Source of the DNA: Chroococcidiopsis sp. TS-821
GTDB taxonomy: Bacteria > Cyanobacteriota > Cyanobacteriia > Cyanobacteriales > Chroococcidiopsidaceae
Reading direction: 5' to 3'
Assembly: GCF_002939305.1 (NCBI RefSeq)
Contig: NZ_MVDI01000001.1
Location: 806,001 to 870,000 of the forward strand
DNA length: 64,000 bases
Shown here: positions 27,126 to 36,896 of the stretch, in pieces
How the letters are laid out: each line of letters begins with the position of its first letter
How positions within the stretch are numbered: position 1 is the stretch's first letter
The notes under the pieces: model-generated
What the model was told of the DNA's origin: nothing
Databases searched by the model: none
What the model saw: the letters and a program-made list of their open reading frames with translations, nothing else
Position numbers and translations under genes: made by a program

Positions 27126-27941
27126 ATGGTGGTAGTGCGGTTTTGTCAATTTGCCCTACTGGGGTGTCTTGTTCTTGGCTTACTCCCCGCAAAAGTTCAC
27201 TCGCTTCCCCAAACTAACGCTAAAGAAGTCTTAGCAACTGCAACAAGACTCAACTTCGTTCCGCCTCCACCTCCAGCAGATATTGGCATTCCAGGCGATC
27301 GCACAGGTGCTGGAAGGCGCGGCTGTATCGCCAATAGCTCTGCAATACCTGATAAACAGCTAACCGCCATAGTCCCGATCGCCAAAGCTGCAACAGGCGT
27401 TGATGTAGTGTGGGGAATGACAACTGCTGAGCATCCTACATTCTGGTTTTACGTTCCTTATCGCGCTCAGGACGTCCATGCAGCGAAGTTTGTTTTGCGT
27501 GCAGCCGACAACCGAATTGCTTATCAAACCGCAGTCCCGCTCCCAAACCAACCTGGAGTGATTAGTTTAACTTTACCAAAAACAGCAGCCCCCTTAGAAA
27601 TTGCCAAACAATACCACTGGTACTTCAACATTTACTGTGCTGAGCGCAAGCCACCAACAGCGATAGTTCACGGAGGAGTGCAAAGACGCGCGATCGCTCC
27701 CACGCTGGCAAGCCAATTAGAACAAGCAACGCCACAAAAGCGTGCAGAACTTTACTTTGCCAATGGATTTTGGTACGACGCGGTAACTGTACTGGGCGAA
27801 CTGTACTATCGCAATCCAGGAAACATTGAGCTAGCGCAAGACTGGGCGAAGGTGTTGCGCTTTGTTGGCTTAGAGGCGATCGCTTCTGAACCGATCGCTT
27901 CGTGTTGTCACCTCATGCAGCAAGTGCGAAGAGAGCTTTGA
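27126..27941 (+). CDS. DUF928 domain protein, exported
   Basis: 271 aa. Signal peptide at the N terminus (FCQFALLGCLVLGLLPAKVHS). The mature part starts with a proline-rich PPPPPADIGIPGDRTGAGRR, the DUF928 hallmark. Strands such as PTFWFYVPYR and QYHWYFNIYCAER then KPPTAIVHGGVQRR complete the domain, and a short helical tail ends the protein (PQKRAELYFANGFWYDAV). The function is unknown; the domain is restricted mainly to cyanobacteria and often neighbours CHAT and hemagglutinin-type genes. It starts 3 bp after the CHAT-CHASE2 stop, so the two are certainly cotranscribed and perhaps translationally coupled. Confidence 0.88.
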   Translation: MVVVRFCQFALLGCLVLGLLPAKVHSLPQTNAKEVLATATRLNFVPPPPPADIGIPGDRTGAGRRGCIANSSAIPDKQLTAIVPIAKAATGVDVVWGMTTAEHPTFWFYVPYRAQDVHAAKFVLRAADNRIAYQTAVPLPNQPGVISLTLPKTAAPLEIAKQYHWYFNIYCAERKPPTAIVHGGVQRRAIAPTLASQLEQATPQKRAELYFANGFWYDAVTVLGELYYRNPGNIELAQDWAKVLRFVGLEAIASEPIASCCHLMQQVRREL

Positions 27942-28081
27942 GTTAAAAGTGATGTAAGAACTAATTCGTAATTTATAGTAGTTGCCTGCGGCACGCTACG
28001 CGAATGTAATGACAAAAGCTGGACAGTATATGGAATTTGGAGCGTGGAACTGTCATCAGAATGCGCGAGAAATGGTATAAA

Positions 28082-30709
28082 TTAGAGCCAATTCCCTACG
28101 AGAACATAAGCAGACCAGTACATTGGATGAGCGTAATTAGGATTTTTTAACAGCGACAACTGTGCTTGACGTAAGGCGCTAGCTTTATTCGTTTGGTTGT
28201 TTGCCAATTCCCCATAGAACTGGCTCATCAATAAAGCGGTGGATTGGTCATCTATCGACCACAACGACGCTAGCGTACTGCGCGCTCCGGCTCTTACCGC
28301 TATCCCTGCAATACCCAAAGCCGCGCGTTTATCGCCAGCTGCAGTTTCGCAAGCACTCAGAACAAGAAGTTCTATGGCATTCGATAAGCCTTGAGTGCGG
28401 GCGCGCAGCAAATCATTTAACTCATTGACGTTAATGGGTTTATCCCAGGCGAGGATAAAAGTTTGTTCAATATTAGAACTAAATTGACCGTGAGTTGCCA
28501 GATGTACGATCGGAAATGATAGCGAGTTGACTTGTTTTTGTAGTGCTTGGCTAGTGAAATCTTGATTGAGCAATGCTCGGCTAGGAACCACAGATGTGAT
28601 TTGCTGAATTTCGCGTTCGACGTAACTCAATCCTGCAAAGCCATAGCGAGGTTGACTGAGTCCCGCAGTTAAGGCTTGTAATTGCTGTTGTCGTAATGGC
28701 TGTGGGTTAATCAGTTGTAATCCTGGTGCGAGGGCAACGCTATATTGTTCGATAAGATACTGCTGGCGTTGCGCGTCATATAATGCTGCCATCGGAATAT
28801 TGCGCAGCGAACCATCTAAAACAAACACTAAGGTTTCGATCTGACTTGCATTAAGTGCAGCCAGTTGTGGTCGTATCAACCATTCATAAACTTTTTGAGA
28901 TAGGGCTTGCACTTCGACAAATGTGTCTGGCTCGATGAGTTGTTGTTGAAGTTGCTCGAGCGTAGCTTCAAACTCGGCTTGTGAAAGATTAACTGTATGA
29001 TGCCGTAGCGGTTGCTGTGGTAGTTTAACAACGACTTCGAGGCGATCGCGCAAAACAATCGGATAAATCGCGGCTGCAGTAGGATCTTGCTCGTCTACGA
29101 CTTGGTCGATTTGGCGGCTAGCATCCAAACACGCTGCGCGGAAAAAATTATTGAGTTCTGCTAGTTGCAGCGATTCCATCGTTTGGCGTGCTTTTTGCAG
29201 GTTCTGTTGACTCGGTGGCGCAGCGTCATTTGATTGCAACAGTAAACTTACAAGTTCGCGATAGACAGGTTCAACTTCTTCCTGAAAAGAAAACTGAACG
29301 TCAGGATTAATTGCTGCTAAATCATAACGGAGTGTTTGCAGGGACTGAACAGCTTCATCATAAGCCGCGATCGCGTTTTGAGTGTTTCCCTGCGCTTGCC
29401 ATAAGCGTCCGAGTTGCCATTGCCAACGATAAGCAATATCCAGCGCGTTGATTCCTTGCGCTAATACGAGTGCTTGCTGCGTTAATTCTTGCGCGTTTGC
29501 CCACTGCTGAGTTTGTTCGTACAATCCTCCTAAATTTCCTAAAGCATAGCTTGTCGCGCGGGGATCTTGAAGATCTCTAGCTTCTTGTACGGCGCTAGCG
29601 AGGAGTTTGCCGATTTCTAGCCACGAAGGAATCTGAGTTTGCGATCTAGGCTGCGCCTGCTGCAAGCGAATCAAGTTTTGTGCCAAAGTAATGCGAGCAT
29701 ACACTTTTGTCTGACTTGTCGGTAAACTGGCAAGTTGAGATTGAATTTGAGGTAGTAACGCTTGTGCTGCGCTGATTTCACCTATTTCTAGTAACAAACC
29801 GAGTTGATTAAGGCGTGCTTGGAGTTGCGTGCTTGCTGTCGGTGCTACGTTTGCAGCTTGTTGATAGTAGGCTAGCGCGGCTTGTGGGTTTTGCTGCGAT
29901 CGCCCTTGGCGCTGGGCTGCGCTCAATCGGACTGTATTGCCCAAACTTGTGAGCGTTGCAGCGATTTCTTCTGGATAGCCTAGTTGTTGTGCTAATTTGA
30001 GGCTTTGTTGTAATACTTGCTGCGATTGACTGAGATTACCAACAACGCGCAACGCATTTCCCAAACTGCGCAATCCGGCGACTTTAATTGGGGAATTTGG
30101 CTGTTGTTGTAGCGTTTGATTTGCTTGGTTGAGTGTCGTGACTGCACGGCGAAACAGGCCTAATGCTTGCTGTGCTTGCGCTTGATTGATTAAGCTGCGT
30201 GTTATACCGATCGCATCTGCGGCTTGAGTATACGCGGCGGTTGCTTTTTGCCAAGTATTCAGTGCTTGTTCGGTTTGTCCTTGCGCAAATTGTAAACTTC
30301 CTTGATTATTCAGCGCTTGGGCAAGAATTTGCGCATGTTGGGAATGTGTCCGAGAAGTTGAGTTTAACAGTTGTAGACTTGTGGCGATCGCCTGATTTGC
30401 TAGCGACAAACTTCCTAGTTGTTGATACGCTAAAGCAAGATTACTCAACGCCATTGCTTGATTTAAGCTGTCACCACTCGCTTGATAAGCTGTTGCGGCT
30501 TGTTGCCAAGCTGCTGCGGCTTGCGCGTATTGTCCGGTTTCATAGAGTTTTCTTCCCTGCTGAATCGATTCAGACACGGATACGCTCGATAAAACAACTG
30601 CTACAGCTGGCGAGCCGCTGAGTACTCCCCCACACCATCCGAGAAAACAAACACCTAGTACTAAAATGGGCTGGCGACTACGGAAAAATACACGCCGTTT
30701 TCTTGCCAT
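28082..30709 (-). CDS. TPR-CHAT protease, exported
   Basis: 875 aa. The N-terminal export or anchor segment (PILVLGVCFLGWCGGVLSG, residues about 14-32) is followed by roughly ten TPR-like helix pairs (about 45-480; for example ALSNLALAYQQLGSLSLA). The C-terminal CHAT domain (about 560-875) has catalytic H740 (VHLATHGQFSS) and C787 (LVLSACETAAGDKRA). It ends YAHPMYWSAYVLVGNWL, typical of TPR-CHAT proteins. The predicted place of action is the periplasm or outer face of the plasma membrane. It overlaps the tpsB end by 49 bp, with gagggaag just before the ATG, so translation is coupled to the two-partner secretion genes. Confidence 0.92.
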   Translation of the reverse strand: MARKRRVFFRSRQPILVLGVCFLGWCGGVLSGSPAVAVVLSSVSVSESIQQGRKLYETGQYAQAAAAWQQAATAYQASGDSLNQAMALSNLALAYQQLGSLSLANQAIATSLQLLNSTSRTHSQHAQILAQALNNQGSLQFAQGQTEQALNTWQKATAAYTQAADAIGITRSLINQAQAQQALGLFRRAVTTLNQANQTLQQQPNSPIKVAGLRSLGNALRVVGNLSQSQQVLQQSLKLAQQLGYPEEIAATLTSLGNTVRLSAAQRQGRSQQNPQAALAYYQQAANVAPTASTQLQARLNQLGLLLEIGEISAAQALLPQIQSQLASLPTSQTKVYARITLAQNLIRLQQAQPRSQTQIPSWLEIGKLLASAVQEARDLQDPRATSYALGNLGGLYEQTQQWANAQELTQQALVLAQGINALDIAYRWQWQLGRLWQAQGNTQNAIAAYDEAVQSLQTLRYDLAAINPDVQFSFQEEVEPVYRELVSLLLQSNDAAPPSQQNLQKARQTMESLQLAELNNFFRAACLDASRQIDQVVDEQDPTAAAIYPIVLRDRLEVVVKLPQQPLRHHTVNLSQAEFEATLEQLQQQLIEPDTFVEVQALSQKVYEWLIRPQLAALNASQIETLVFVLDGSLRNIPMAALYDAQRQQYLIEQYSVALAPGLQLINPQPLRQQQLQALTAGLSQPRYGFAGLSYVEREIQQITSVVPSRALLNQDFTSQALQKQVNSLSFPIVHLATHGQFSSNIEQTFILAWDKPINVNELNDLLRARTQGLSNAIELLVLSACETAAGDKRAALGIAGIAVRAGARSTLASLWSIDDQSTALLMSQFYGELANNQTNKASALRQAQLSLLKNPNYAHPMYWSAYVLVGNWL

Positions 30710-32421
30710 GTTCTTCCCTCCGATGCAATATCAACTAACGGAATTCCCCAATCGAGGCGGGCGGTGAGATTATTACCTATCTGCAAGCGTAAGCCGAGTC
30801 CGACAGAAACTAACGTGTTGGGGTCAAGATTTGTATCTCCTTGGTTCCAACTTGTACCCACATCTATAAACGGAGTAACTTGTAAAAGTCCTTGCCATTC
30901 AGGAATGCGCGCGATGGGAAAGCGCAACTCAACCGAAGCAAACGCACCGTTATCAGTAAGTAGCGCATCTTGACGATAACCGCGAACGCTATCAAATCCA
31001 CCCAAGCTAAATCGTTCTACCGGAACTAAGGCTCGATCGGCAAGCTGTACATCGCCTCTCACTAAGAGTAAAGTATCAGCAGCTAAAAGACGTACCCATT
31101 GGGCTTGTCCGCGCCAGGCGAAAAAGCGGCTATCGGGTGCATCATCGTTAATTGTGGCGTCAAACGCACCGATGCCTAAACTAAATTGCGATCGCGCTGC
31201 AATAACTTGGCGGCTACCGCGCTGCGTCCATTCTTGAAAAAAGCGCAAAGCAGAAACGCGCGTACGTCCAGCGTCATCTGCCCCAGGAGAGAGTTCAGAT
31301 AAGGGAATGTCAAACTCTTCGAGAACGGAAGATGCAAGATTACTTTCGCGGCGCGACGCGGTTAATCCTAAAACAAATTCTTCTGAAGGACTTTGGCTAA
31401 TAGGTTGGCGGAATGTTAAGTCGTAGTAGCGCGAATACGAGTCGATCTCTAAGAAATCAAAAGGTGGTTCAACAATGCTACTATCTGCTACACCAACATC
31501 TAAACTAATCGTGCCGTTGCGCGGATTAATGGGCAGGGCGTAACTGACATCAAATGTATTACTACCATCAGTGTTGTTGTATCCGACGCTGAGACTGTCG
31601 CCGAATCCGAGTAAATTTGCTTCATTAATTTGTCCGCCACGCCGAAAGCTTCCCACGCTAGGCGATCGCCTGTTATCTCCAATCACTTGCAAATTTAACG
31701 TTCGTGCTTCTTGCACTTGTATGTCAAGAACATTCGTTCCAGGACGCGACCCGGCGGATAGTTCAGCAGATAAAGTTTGAATGCGCGGATCGAGTTGCAA
31801 CAGTTGCAGGGCTTCCAAGAGTCGTTGTTGATTCAGCGGTGCATCGGTACGAATGGCGATGCGCGATCGCACATAATTCGGGTTTAGACGGCGCGTACCA
31901 GTAACATTAATTGCCTCTAATTCGCCTTCGATAACTTGAATTGTCACGACTCCTGCTTGAAGTGTCTGCGGTGGAATTATTGCGCCCGAAGTAATGTAGC
32001 CGCGATCGAGGTAAAGTTGCGTCACTACAGAACGTGCTTGCAAAAGTTCTGCAAATGAAATCGGTCGATTTGTAAATGGTGCGAGTAGTTGCGCAAATTC
32101 TTCTGCGCTAAATACAGTACTCCCGACAACGTTAAAACTCTTAACGATAACAGTATCAGGGACTCTTCCAGGTAAAGGTGTGGGTGGAGGTGGTGCTACC
32201 GATGGTGGTTGTAATAATTCTTCTGGTGGTGGAAGTTCCGGTGGTGGTTGCGGTGGCGGCGTTGGGCTGGGTGGTGGAAGGACATCCTGTGGTGGTGGTA
32301 GCGGAATGGTTTGGGCAAAATTGATTTCTGCGGCTGATGTTGCAGCCATCTGAGTATTGACTACCAGAACTAAAAACCCACTTAGCGAAAATTGCCAGCG
32401 GCGAACGAGGTTATGGTGCAT
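30661..32421 (-). CDS. TpsB: POTRA/FhaC-type outer-membrane transporter
   Basis: About 586 aa. The signal peptide is followed by a proline-rich linker (residues about 40-85, many PPP runs). A POTRA_2 domain comes next (VIVKSFNVVGSTVF, YLDRGYITSGAIIPPQ, LEAINVTG). A ShlB-like 16-strand barrel fills the C-terminal 350 residues, with VRGY (GGFDSVRGYRQD) in the lid-loop position and a final aromatic F. It exports the partner TpsA across the outer membrane. The frame opens at a TTG at 32430, but ATG 32419-32421 gives MHHNLVRRW and overlaps the tpsA stop by 11 bp, as expected in an operon. Confidence 0.93.
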   Translation of the reverse strand: MHHNLVRRWQFSLSGFLVLVVNTQMAATSAAEINFAQTIPLPPPQDVLPPPSPTPPPQPPPELPPPEELLQPPSVAPPPPTPLPGRVPDTVIVKSFNVVGSTVFSAEEFAQLLAPFTNRPISFAELLQARSVVTQLYLDRGYITSGAIIPPQTLQAGVVTIQVIEGELEAINVTGTRRLNPNYVRSRIAIRTDAPLNQQRLLEALQLLQLDPRIQTLSAELSAGSRPGTNVLDIQVQEARTLNLQVIGDNRRSPSVGSFRRGGQINEANLLGFGDSLSVGYNNTDGSNTFDVSYALPINPRNGTISLDVGVADSSIVEPPFDFLEIDSYSRYYDLTFRQPISQSPSEEFVLGLTASRRESNLASSVLEEFDIPLSELSPGADDAGRTRVSALRFFQEWTQRGSRQVIAARSQFSLGIGAFDATINDDAPDSRFFAWRGQAQWVRLLAADTLLLVRGDVQLADRALVPVERFSLGGFDSVRGYRQDALLTDNGAFASVELRFPIARIPEWQGLLQVTPFIDVGTSWNQGDTNLDPNTLVSVGLGLRLQIGNNLTARLDWGIPLVDIASEGRTWQENGVYFSVVASPF

Positions 32422-35173
32422 TGCAAGCAACAGGCGTAGACCAAGTATGAGTTGTAGCAGTTGGTACTTGAGCCATCAGTACGACTTCGCCATTGGAGCC
32501 TAGCATCCATCCCTGTGCTTCTACAAGCGATTTTGGCTGAGAATTGTTAAGCAGGTCGCGAGATACAGTATTTAATGTTGCAGCAGTTGGCGTTTGTACC
32601 GAAGTGCCTAAATCTACTAATGCTGCATTTACGTTAATTGCTTCGCTTGGTGTTGGCGGTAATCCACCACGCCCAGTAATCACAAATTCACTCGTGTTTG
32701 TGGCGATATTCGTATCCGCAGCACATCCTTGGGCGACTAAGTTACTAACATCAACAGGTTGTTCGGGTAAAGAAACTAAACCGCGACTAGGTTCGTCATC
32801 GACAACAGTAATTTCAACAACACCGTCAATTCCTTGGGCAGAACTCGCGGTAATCGCGCTATCAGGAGAAAGAAAGAAGCCTTGCGTTGCAATGCGGATG
32901 TTACCACCACTTCCTGTAAAAGCGTTGGCAGTCACAGCGCTATTTCTTGTTGCAAAAAATAGTTCACTGCTAATGTCAATGTTCCCTCCGTTACCACCAG
33001 CATTTGCCGTACCGGCGGTGGCTGTAATGCTGCTATTGTTGGTGAGAGCAACATTTTTTCCTCGGAGTGAGATTTGTCCGCCTGCGCCTTGAGTAGTAGA
33101 AGTTGCGATTGTTCCTTGCTTGTCGAGTGATATCGAGGGGGCTGTAACGTTGATTTGTCCCGCATCAGCGATCGCCTCTCCCTGCACTCGTGCTAAGAAA
33201 CCACTTGCTGCACCATCATTATCAACGCGATCGGGTGTTTGTTGAAGTCTTGAATTGTAAGTGCGATCGCTACCAGAAATACTCACACTATTTGTGGCAT
33301 TAACTGTAATATTACCTGCCATGCCCCGATCAAAGGCAGTCGTTAAAACTTGTCCGCCATTCGTTGCTGTCACATTCGCCGCTTTGACTGTAATATTTCC
33401 TCCAGGGGCAATACCGCGAGTCCGCGCACTGATAACAGCACCATCGAGAATGCTTAAATTGCCTGTGTTGACTTGAATACTCCCACCACGTCCAGTAGCA
33501 TTTGTGTCAGTAAAGGCGAACAACCCACTAGAAGTCGTGCTAGGGATATCTCTCAATAGTATTGTTGCATTGGGATTAGTACCAAAAAGCGTGACAGATT
33601 CAGAAGCATTTATCAAAATATTACCTGCATTTCCGACACCATTTGTACTCGTGCTAATACTTCCCCCAGCGGTGATGTTTAAACTTCTAGCATTGATTTG
33701 AGTATTTCCTGCGTCTCCTAATCCAGTAGTGTCGTTATAGATAGCACTATCTGCTAAGGAAACTGTATCTGCTGTAATATTTATGTTTCCAGCACGCCCT
33801 GCTTCATCAGCAGTATTAGAAAATATAGTTGCGCCATCGCTCAAAGAAACTGTATTAGCTTGAATATTGACTTCTCCGCCACCATTAGCAAAGCCAATCG
33901 CTGAAGTAGTAATCGCGCTATTTTCACCTATTAAAGAAACAAAATTATCTACATTTATCGAAACACTACCAGCACTTCCACCTTCGTACGTTAATGTATA
34001 TATATTGCTACTATTTTCTAATAACAATGAGCTAGCATTAATCTGAATATCTCCGCCACTTCCTTTATAACTAGAAGTTGATACGCTTGCAAAATTACGC
34101 AAAACAAGGTCATTATCTACTTGAATCAGTACTTTACCAGCGTTGCCCTCTCCATCAGCGCTTGCTCTCAAATTGGAACCTTCACCTAAACGTAAAGATG
34201 CTGCATTGATTTCAATATTACCTGCATTACCTATTGCGCCGAACGTTACCTCGCTAGCAATATTACTACTTATAATTTCTATTGATTCATCCGCATCTAA
34301 AGTGATATTTCCTAGCTGATTTGTTATAGCCTCAAACCCTGTTCCTGCTTGGATATAACTGGAATCCATATTGATATTTTTAGCATTTATAGCAATACTG
34401 CCATTGCCACTACCTAAGGTACTAATATTTGCTAGATTTAAAGTAATATCTCCTTTATTGACAGTTTCAGGAAAAGCCAAAGTGAAATTTCCCTTACTAG
34501 TGTTAGCCAATCCTATATTGCCTATACCTATAACTCCTCCTAATTTGATATGACCGTCTGGTGCATAAAGAATTCCAGAATTTACGTTTATATCTCCTCC
34601 AAGTAGTATTAGACTTTGAGAATTATTAACAGCTAAGCTACCTTGAACTTCAATTTGAGAAGGAGATGGGGTAGTAATTTGATTAAACAACAATGCAGAA
34701 GGATTTATAGTAAGCAGTTCTGGATTATTAGCAGGAGACGTTAGAAGATTTCCCTGGTTATCAAATTGAATGGCATCCGCTGTTGTAACTATGAATGAAC
34801 CATTCAGATTCACACTTGAGTTAGGACCAAAAATAATTCCTTTGGGGTTAATTAGAAATAAATTGGCATTGCCAGTAACACTCAAAGTCCCAAAAATATT
34901 AGAAAGGTTTTCCCCTGTGACTCTAGTAATGATATTTGTGACGCCTGGGTCAATAAAAGTTACTTGTTGACCTGGATTTATATTAAATTGCGAGAAGCTA
35001 TGAAATAGATTTACTCCTGCTTGAGTTCCTCCTGTAATCTCGCAACTAGCTGCACAAGCTACTGGTAGGGTTGGTGTAGTTCCATCGGGAGTAATTTGTG
35101 CTAACACAGGAGTAGTTAAAATTCCTAGAAAAGCAATACTAGCAGTTCCAAGGGAGTGTATGCTTCGCTTCAC
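32411..35173 (-). CDS. TpsA: filamentous hemagglutinin N-terminal domain exoprotein
   Basis: 920 aa. Signal peptide (MKRSIHSLGTASIAFLGIL then TTPVLAQ), then the TPS secretion domain with LFHSFSQFNINPGQQVTF, ITRVTGENLSNIFGTLSV and NANLFLINPKGIIFGPNS. The rest is a beta-helix of imperfect repeats rich in G, N, S and T, such as NAGNINITADTVSL and GGNIRIATQ. The C-terminal part (SLVEAQGWMLGSNGEVVLMA) is the end seen in cyanobacterial members, with cysteines C913 region and CAAD. It is probably a secreted or surface adhesin moved by the adjacent TpsB; its ligand is unknown. Confidence 0.92.
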   Translation of the reverse strand: MKRSIHSLGTASIAFLGILTTPVLAQITPDGTTPTLPVACAASCEITGGTQAGVNLFHSFSQFNINPGQQVTFIDPGVTNIITRVTGENLSNIFGTLSVTGNANLFLINPKGIIFGPNSSVNLNGSFIVTTADAIQFDNQGNLLTSPANNPELLTINPSALLFNQITTPSPSQIEVQGSLAVNNSQSLILLGGDINVNSGILYAPDGHIKLGGVIGIGNIGLANTSKGNFTLAFPETVNKGDITLNLANISTLGSGNGSIAINAKNINMDSSYIQAGTGFEAITNQLGNITLDADESIEIISSNIASEVTFGAIGNAGNIEINAASLRLGEGSNLRASADGEGNAGKVLIQVDNDLVLRNFASVSTSSYKGSGGDIQINASSLLLENSSNIYTLTYEGGSAGSVSINVDNFVSLIGENSAITTSAIGFANGGGEVNIQANTVSLSDGATIFSNTADEAGRAGNINITADTVSLADSAIYNDTTGLGDAGNTQINARSLNITAGGSISTSTNGVGNAGNILINASESVTLFGTNPNATILLRDIPSTTSSGLFAFTDTNATGRGGSIQVNTGNLSILDGAVISARTRGIAPGGNITVKAANVTATNGGQVLTTAFDRGMAGNITVNATNSVSISGSDRTYNSRLQQTPDRVDNDGAASGFLARVQGEAIADAGQINVTAPSISLDKQGTIATSTTQGAGGQISLRGKNVALTNNSSITATAGTANAGGNGGNIDISSELFFATRNSAVTANAFTGSGGNIRIATQGFFLSPDSAITASSAQGIDGVVEITVVDDEPSRGLVSLPEQPVDVSNLVAQGCAADTNIATNTSEFVITGRGGLPPTPSEAINVNAALVDLGTSVQTPTAATLNTVSRDLLNNSQPKSLVEAQGWMLGSNGEVVLMAQVPTATTHTWSTPVACNAP

Positions 35174-35399
35174 AGTTTAAGCCCATTTAGATGTATTTGT
35201 AACAATTTTTTATAACTTGTTTATTGCGAGTTGTCTTGAATACCTAAACTAAAATTGGCTACATAGCTAGTTTTGACAAATATTACATTGTTTATATGAT
35301 TAAAGCATATTAAATAGCAAAGTGAACCGCAACTTGCAGTGCACTAGAACAGGCAGCACAACACTTGCTCTACTGCTCGCTTATTTTCTGTAATCGTAC

Positions 35400-35693
35400 T
35401 TACGATACATGACAAGTTAAAGTGTAAGTTACACCCAGAATCGGAAAATGTAGTGTTTTAGAACCTGGAGACGTAGAGAGAAACTGTTGATTGCTTTTGG
35501 ATCCAGTACTAGTGTTAACAGTTACTGTAACAGCGCATGTCGTCGAATAAGAGCGACTTTTATTTATACTTACATCGACTCCTGGTATCAGGTTACCAGG
35601 TCCCCACACTGGGTTAGGTGGCACCTGAAAGCTTAACATTACTGTCCCTGATGAACTATTACATTTAAGTTTTTGAAATGTTACTGTAGCCAT
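35400..35693 (-). CDS. Small beta-rich protein of unknown function
   Basis: 97 aa, not recognised. It is rich in Ser, Thr and Val and contains three cysteines (KLKCNSS, TTCAVTVTV, LTCHVS). The strand-like pattern VMLSFQVPP, TCAVTVTVN, TYTLTCHV suggests an immunoglobulin-like or beta-sandwich fold. There is no signal peptide. aaggaa lies about 10 bases before the ATG, supporting real translation. It is upstream of tpsA on the same strand (226 bp gap) and could be expressed with it or alone. Genuine coding status is likely but not certain. Confidence 0.55.
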   Translation of the reverse strand: MATVTFQKLKCNSSSGTVMLSFQVPPNPVWGPGNLIPGVDVSINKSRSYSTTCAVTVTVNTSTGSKSNQQFLSTSPGSKTLHFPILGVTYTLTCHVS

Positions 35694-36119
35694 TGCAAAT
35701 AATTCCTTATAGATATTTATATTTATTTAGGCAATAAAATAGGTTCTTCTCCCTGCATTGCCAGCATAATTAAACACAATGCAACTACATTGTATTTCGG
35801 AAAAAGTGGCTACTTGTGTTTCAAAAAAATTTGCTACGTAGCTTATAACTCAGAGATAGCAAGGATATCTGGGCAGTTAGCTAACTTATTTTGTTAAAGC
35901 TTGTCTATATTTAAAATATGGAATATTTAACTTTATAAAGAATATAAAAAACTTGAAAGTAGGAAAATAAATTGATGTAAACTAAGCCTATATCTGTTCG
36001 GTGTTTCTAGACTGCGACAACCCGTGTATAAAAGTGTACAGATTAAGCTTCAAAAAGAGAGTGAAAGCAAAAGGAACGCACAAACAAAGCTATTCCCTTG
36101 CTTACTCTCACTTTTATTT
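35694..36119. other. Intergenic region, 426 bp
   Basis: AT-rich, no gene or convincing RNA structure seen. It contains the leader of the small beta-rich gene (leftward) and the 3' side of the CpcT/CpeT gene. Confidence 0.6.
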
Positions 36120-36710
36120 CTAAACTTTCACTTCATCTGCAAAACTGTTCCAACGAACAAAGTGAAATGGTCCAGCAACAGAACCCCATACATGTTCGTC
36201 GGTTTCTGGATCGCGCCCGCGGTCAAGGCTGATAAACCGTTCTCGATCGATCTCAAACTCGCTATCTAAATAGGTTTTTTTGTCCTTACGTACGACAATA
36301 CAACCTTTTCCTGGTTCTACACTGCCTTTAAAGCTATTTCCTGTCCACTCAACAAGCATATTGCAGCCTGGTAGTTTTTCTAAACGTTCTGATGTAATTG
36401 CACTTAAGCGCTGGGGTTCGCGAGATGCTCCGTAAAATTGCTGTTCGTCTTTAATGATGTAGTTCTCGATGGTAATGCGATCGCCCGCATTGATTAATTT
36501 CAATACGCGCACGCGATAGGGGTTATTCAGCATATAATCATATGCCTGTTCCACATAAAAGCTGACTCCAGAAAGGAGTTCTAAAGGAAGAGGACGCATA
36601 CAAACGCGAATATGCGCAAAAAACGGCGGGTTTTCAAAGGCTTGCTCTTGATTGCTGAAATCTGCTGCCATCCACCGCGCTAACGTAGCGATATCTGTAG
36701 AATGAGTCAT
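36120..36710 (-). CDS. Chromophore lyase, CpcT/CpeT family
   Basis: 196 aa. Family motifs: TLARWMAADFSNQEQAFENP at the N terminus, FYVEQAYDYMLNNPYRVRVL, GCNMLVEWTG and SFKGSVEPGKGCIV. The C-terminal end is VWGSVAGPFHFVRW. CpcT attaches phycocyanobilin to Cys155 of phycocyanin beta, and CpeT acts on phycoerythrin. Which one this is cannot be told because no phycobiliprotein genes are nearby. The start MTHSTDIATLARWM fits the usual length of about 200 residues. It stands alone between unrelated genes. Confidence 0.9.
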   Translation of the reverse strand: MTHSTDIATLARWMAADFSNQEQAFENPPFFAHIRVCMRPLPLELLSGVSFYVEQAYDYMLNNPYRVRVLKLINAGDRITIENYIIKDEQQFYGASREPQRLSAITSERLEKLPGCNMLVEWTGNSFKGSVEPGKGCIVVRKDKKTYLDSEFEIDRERFISLDRGRDPETDEHVWGSVAGPFHFVRWNSFADEVKV

Positions 36711-36896
36711 TTGAACAGTATTTGTTAAGGATAATGTTGTTTGCGATACTCTTTCGAGTATTTTAAAACTCGCTGCTACCTATTTTGTGGAGACATTTGG
36801 GCAAAGAACTCGTCAAAGAATTTAGTTTTTATTCAATGAAGAGTGAATTTTACGTATCTAACGATGCACAATTGCAGTAATACTTGTTTGCTTGAG

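Noticed and set aside
32544-33092. 182-codon plus-strand frame opposite tpsA
   Set aside because: Shadow of the repetitive tpsA beta-helix. No ribosome-binding site and no recognisable motif.
22984-35173. CHAT genes as part of a type III CRISPR/Craspase or gasdermin defence system
   Set aside because: No cas7-11, gasdermin-like or other defence gene is adjacent. The neighbours are secretion and sigma genes, pointing elsewhere.
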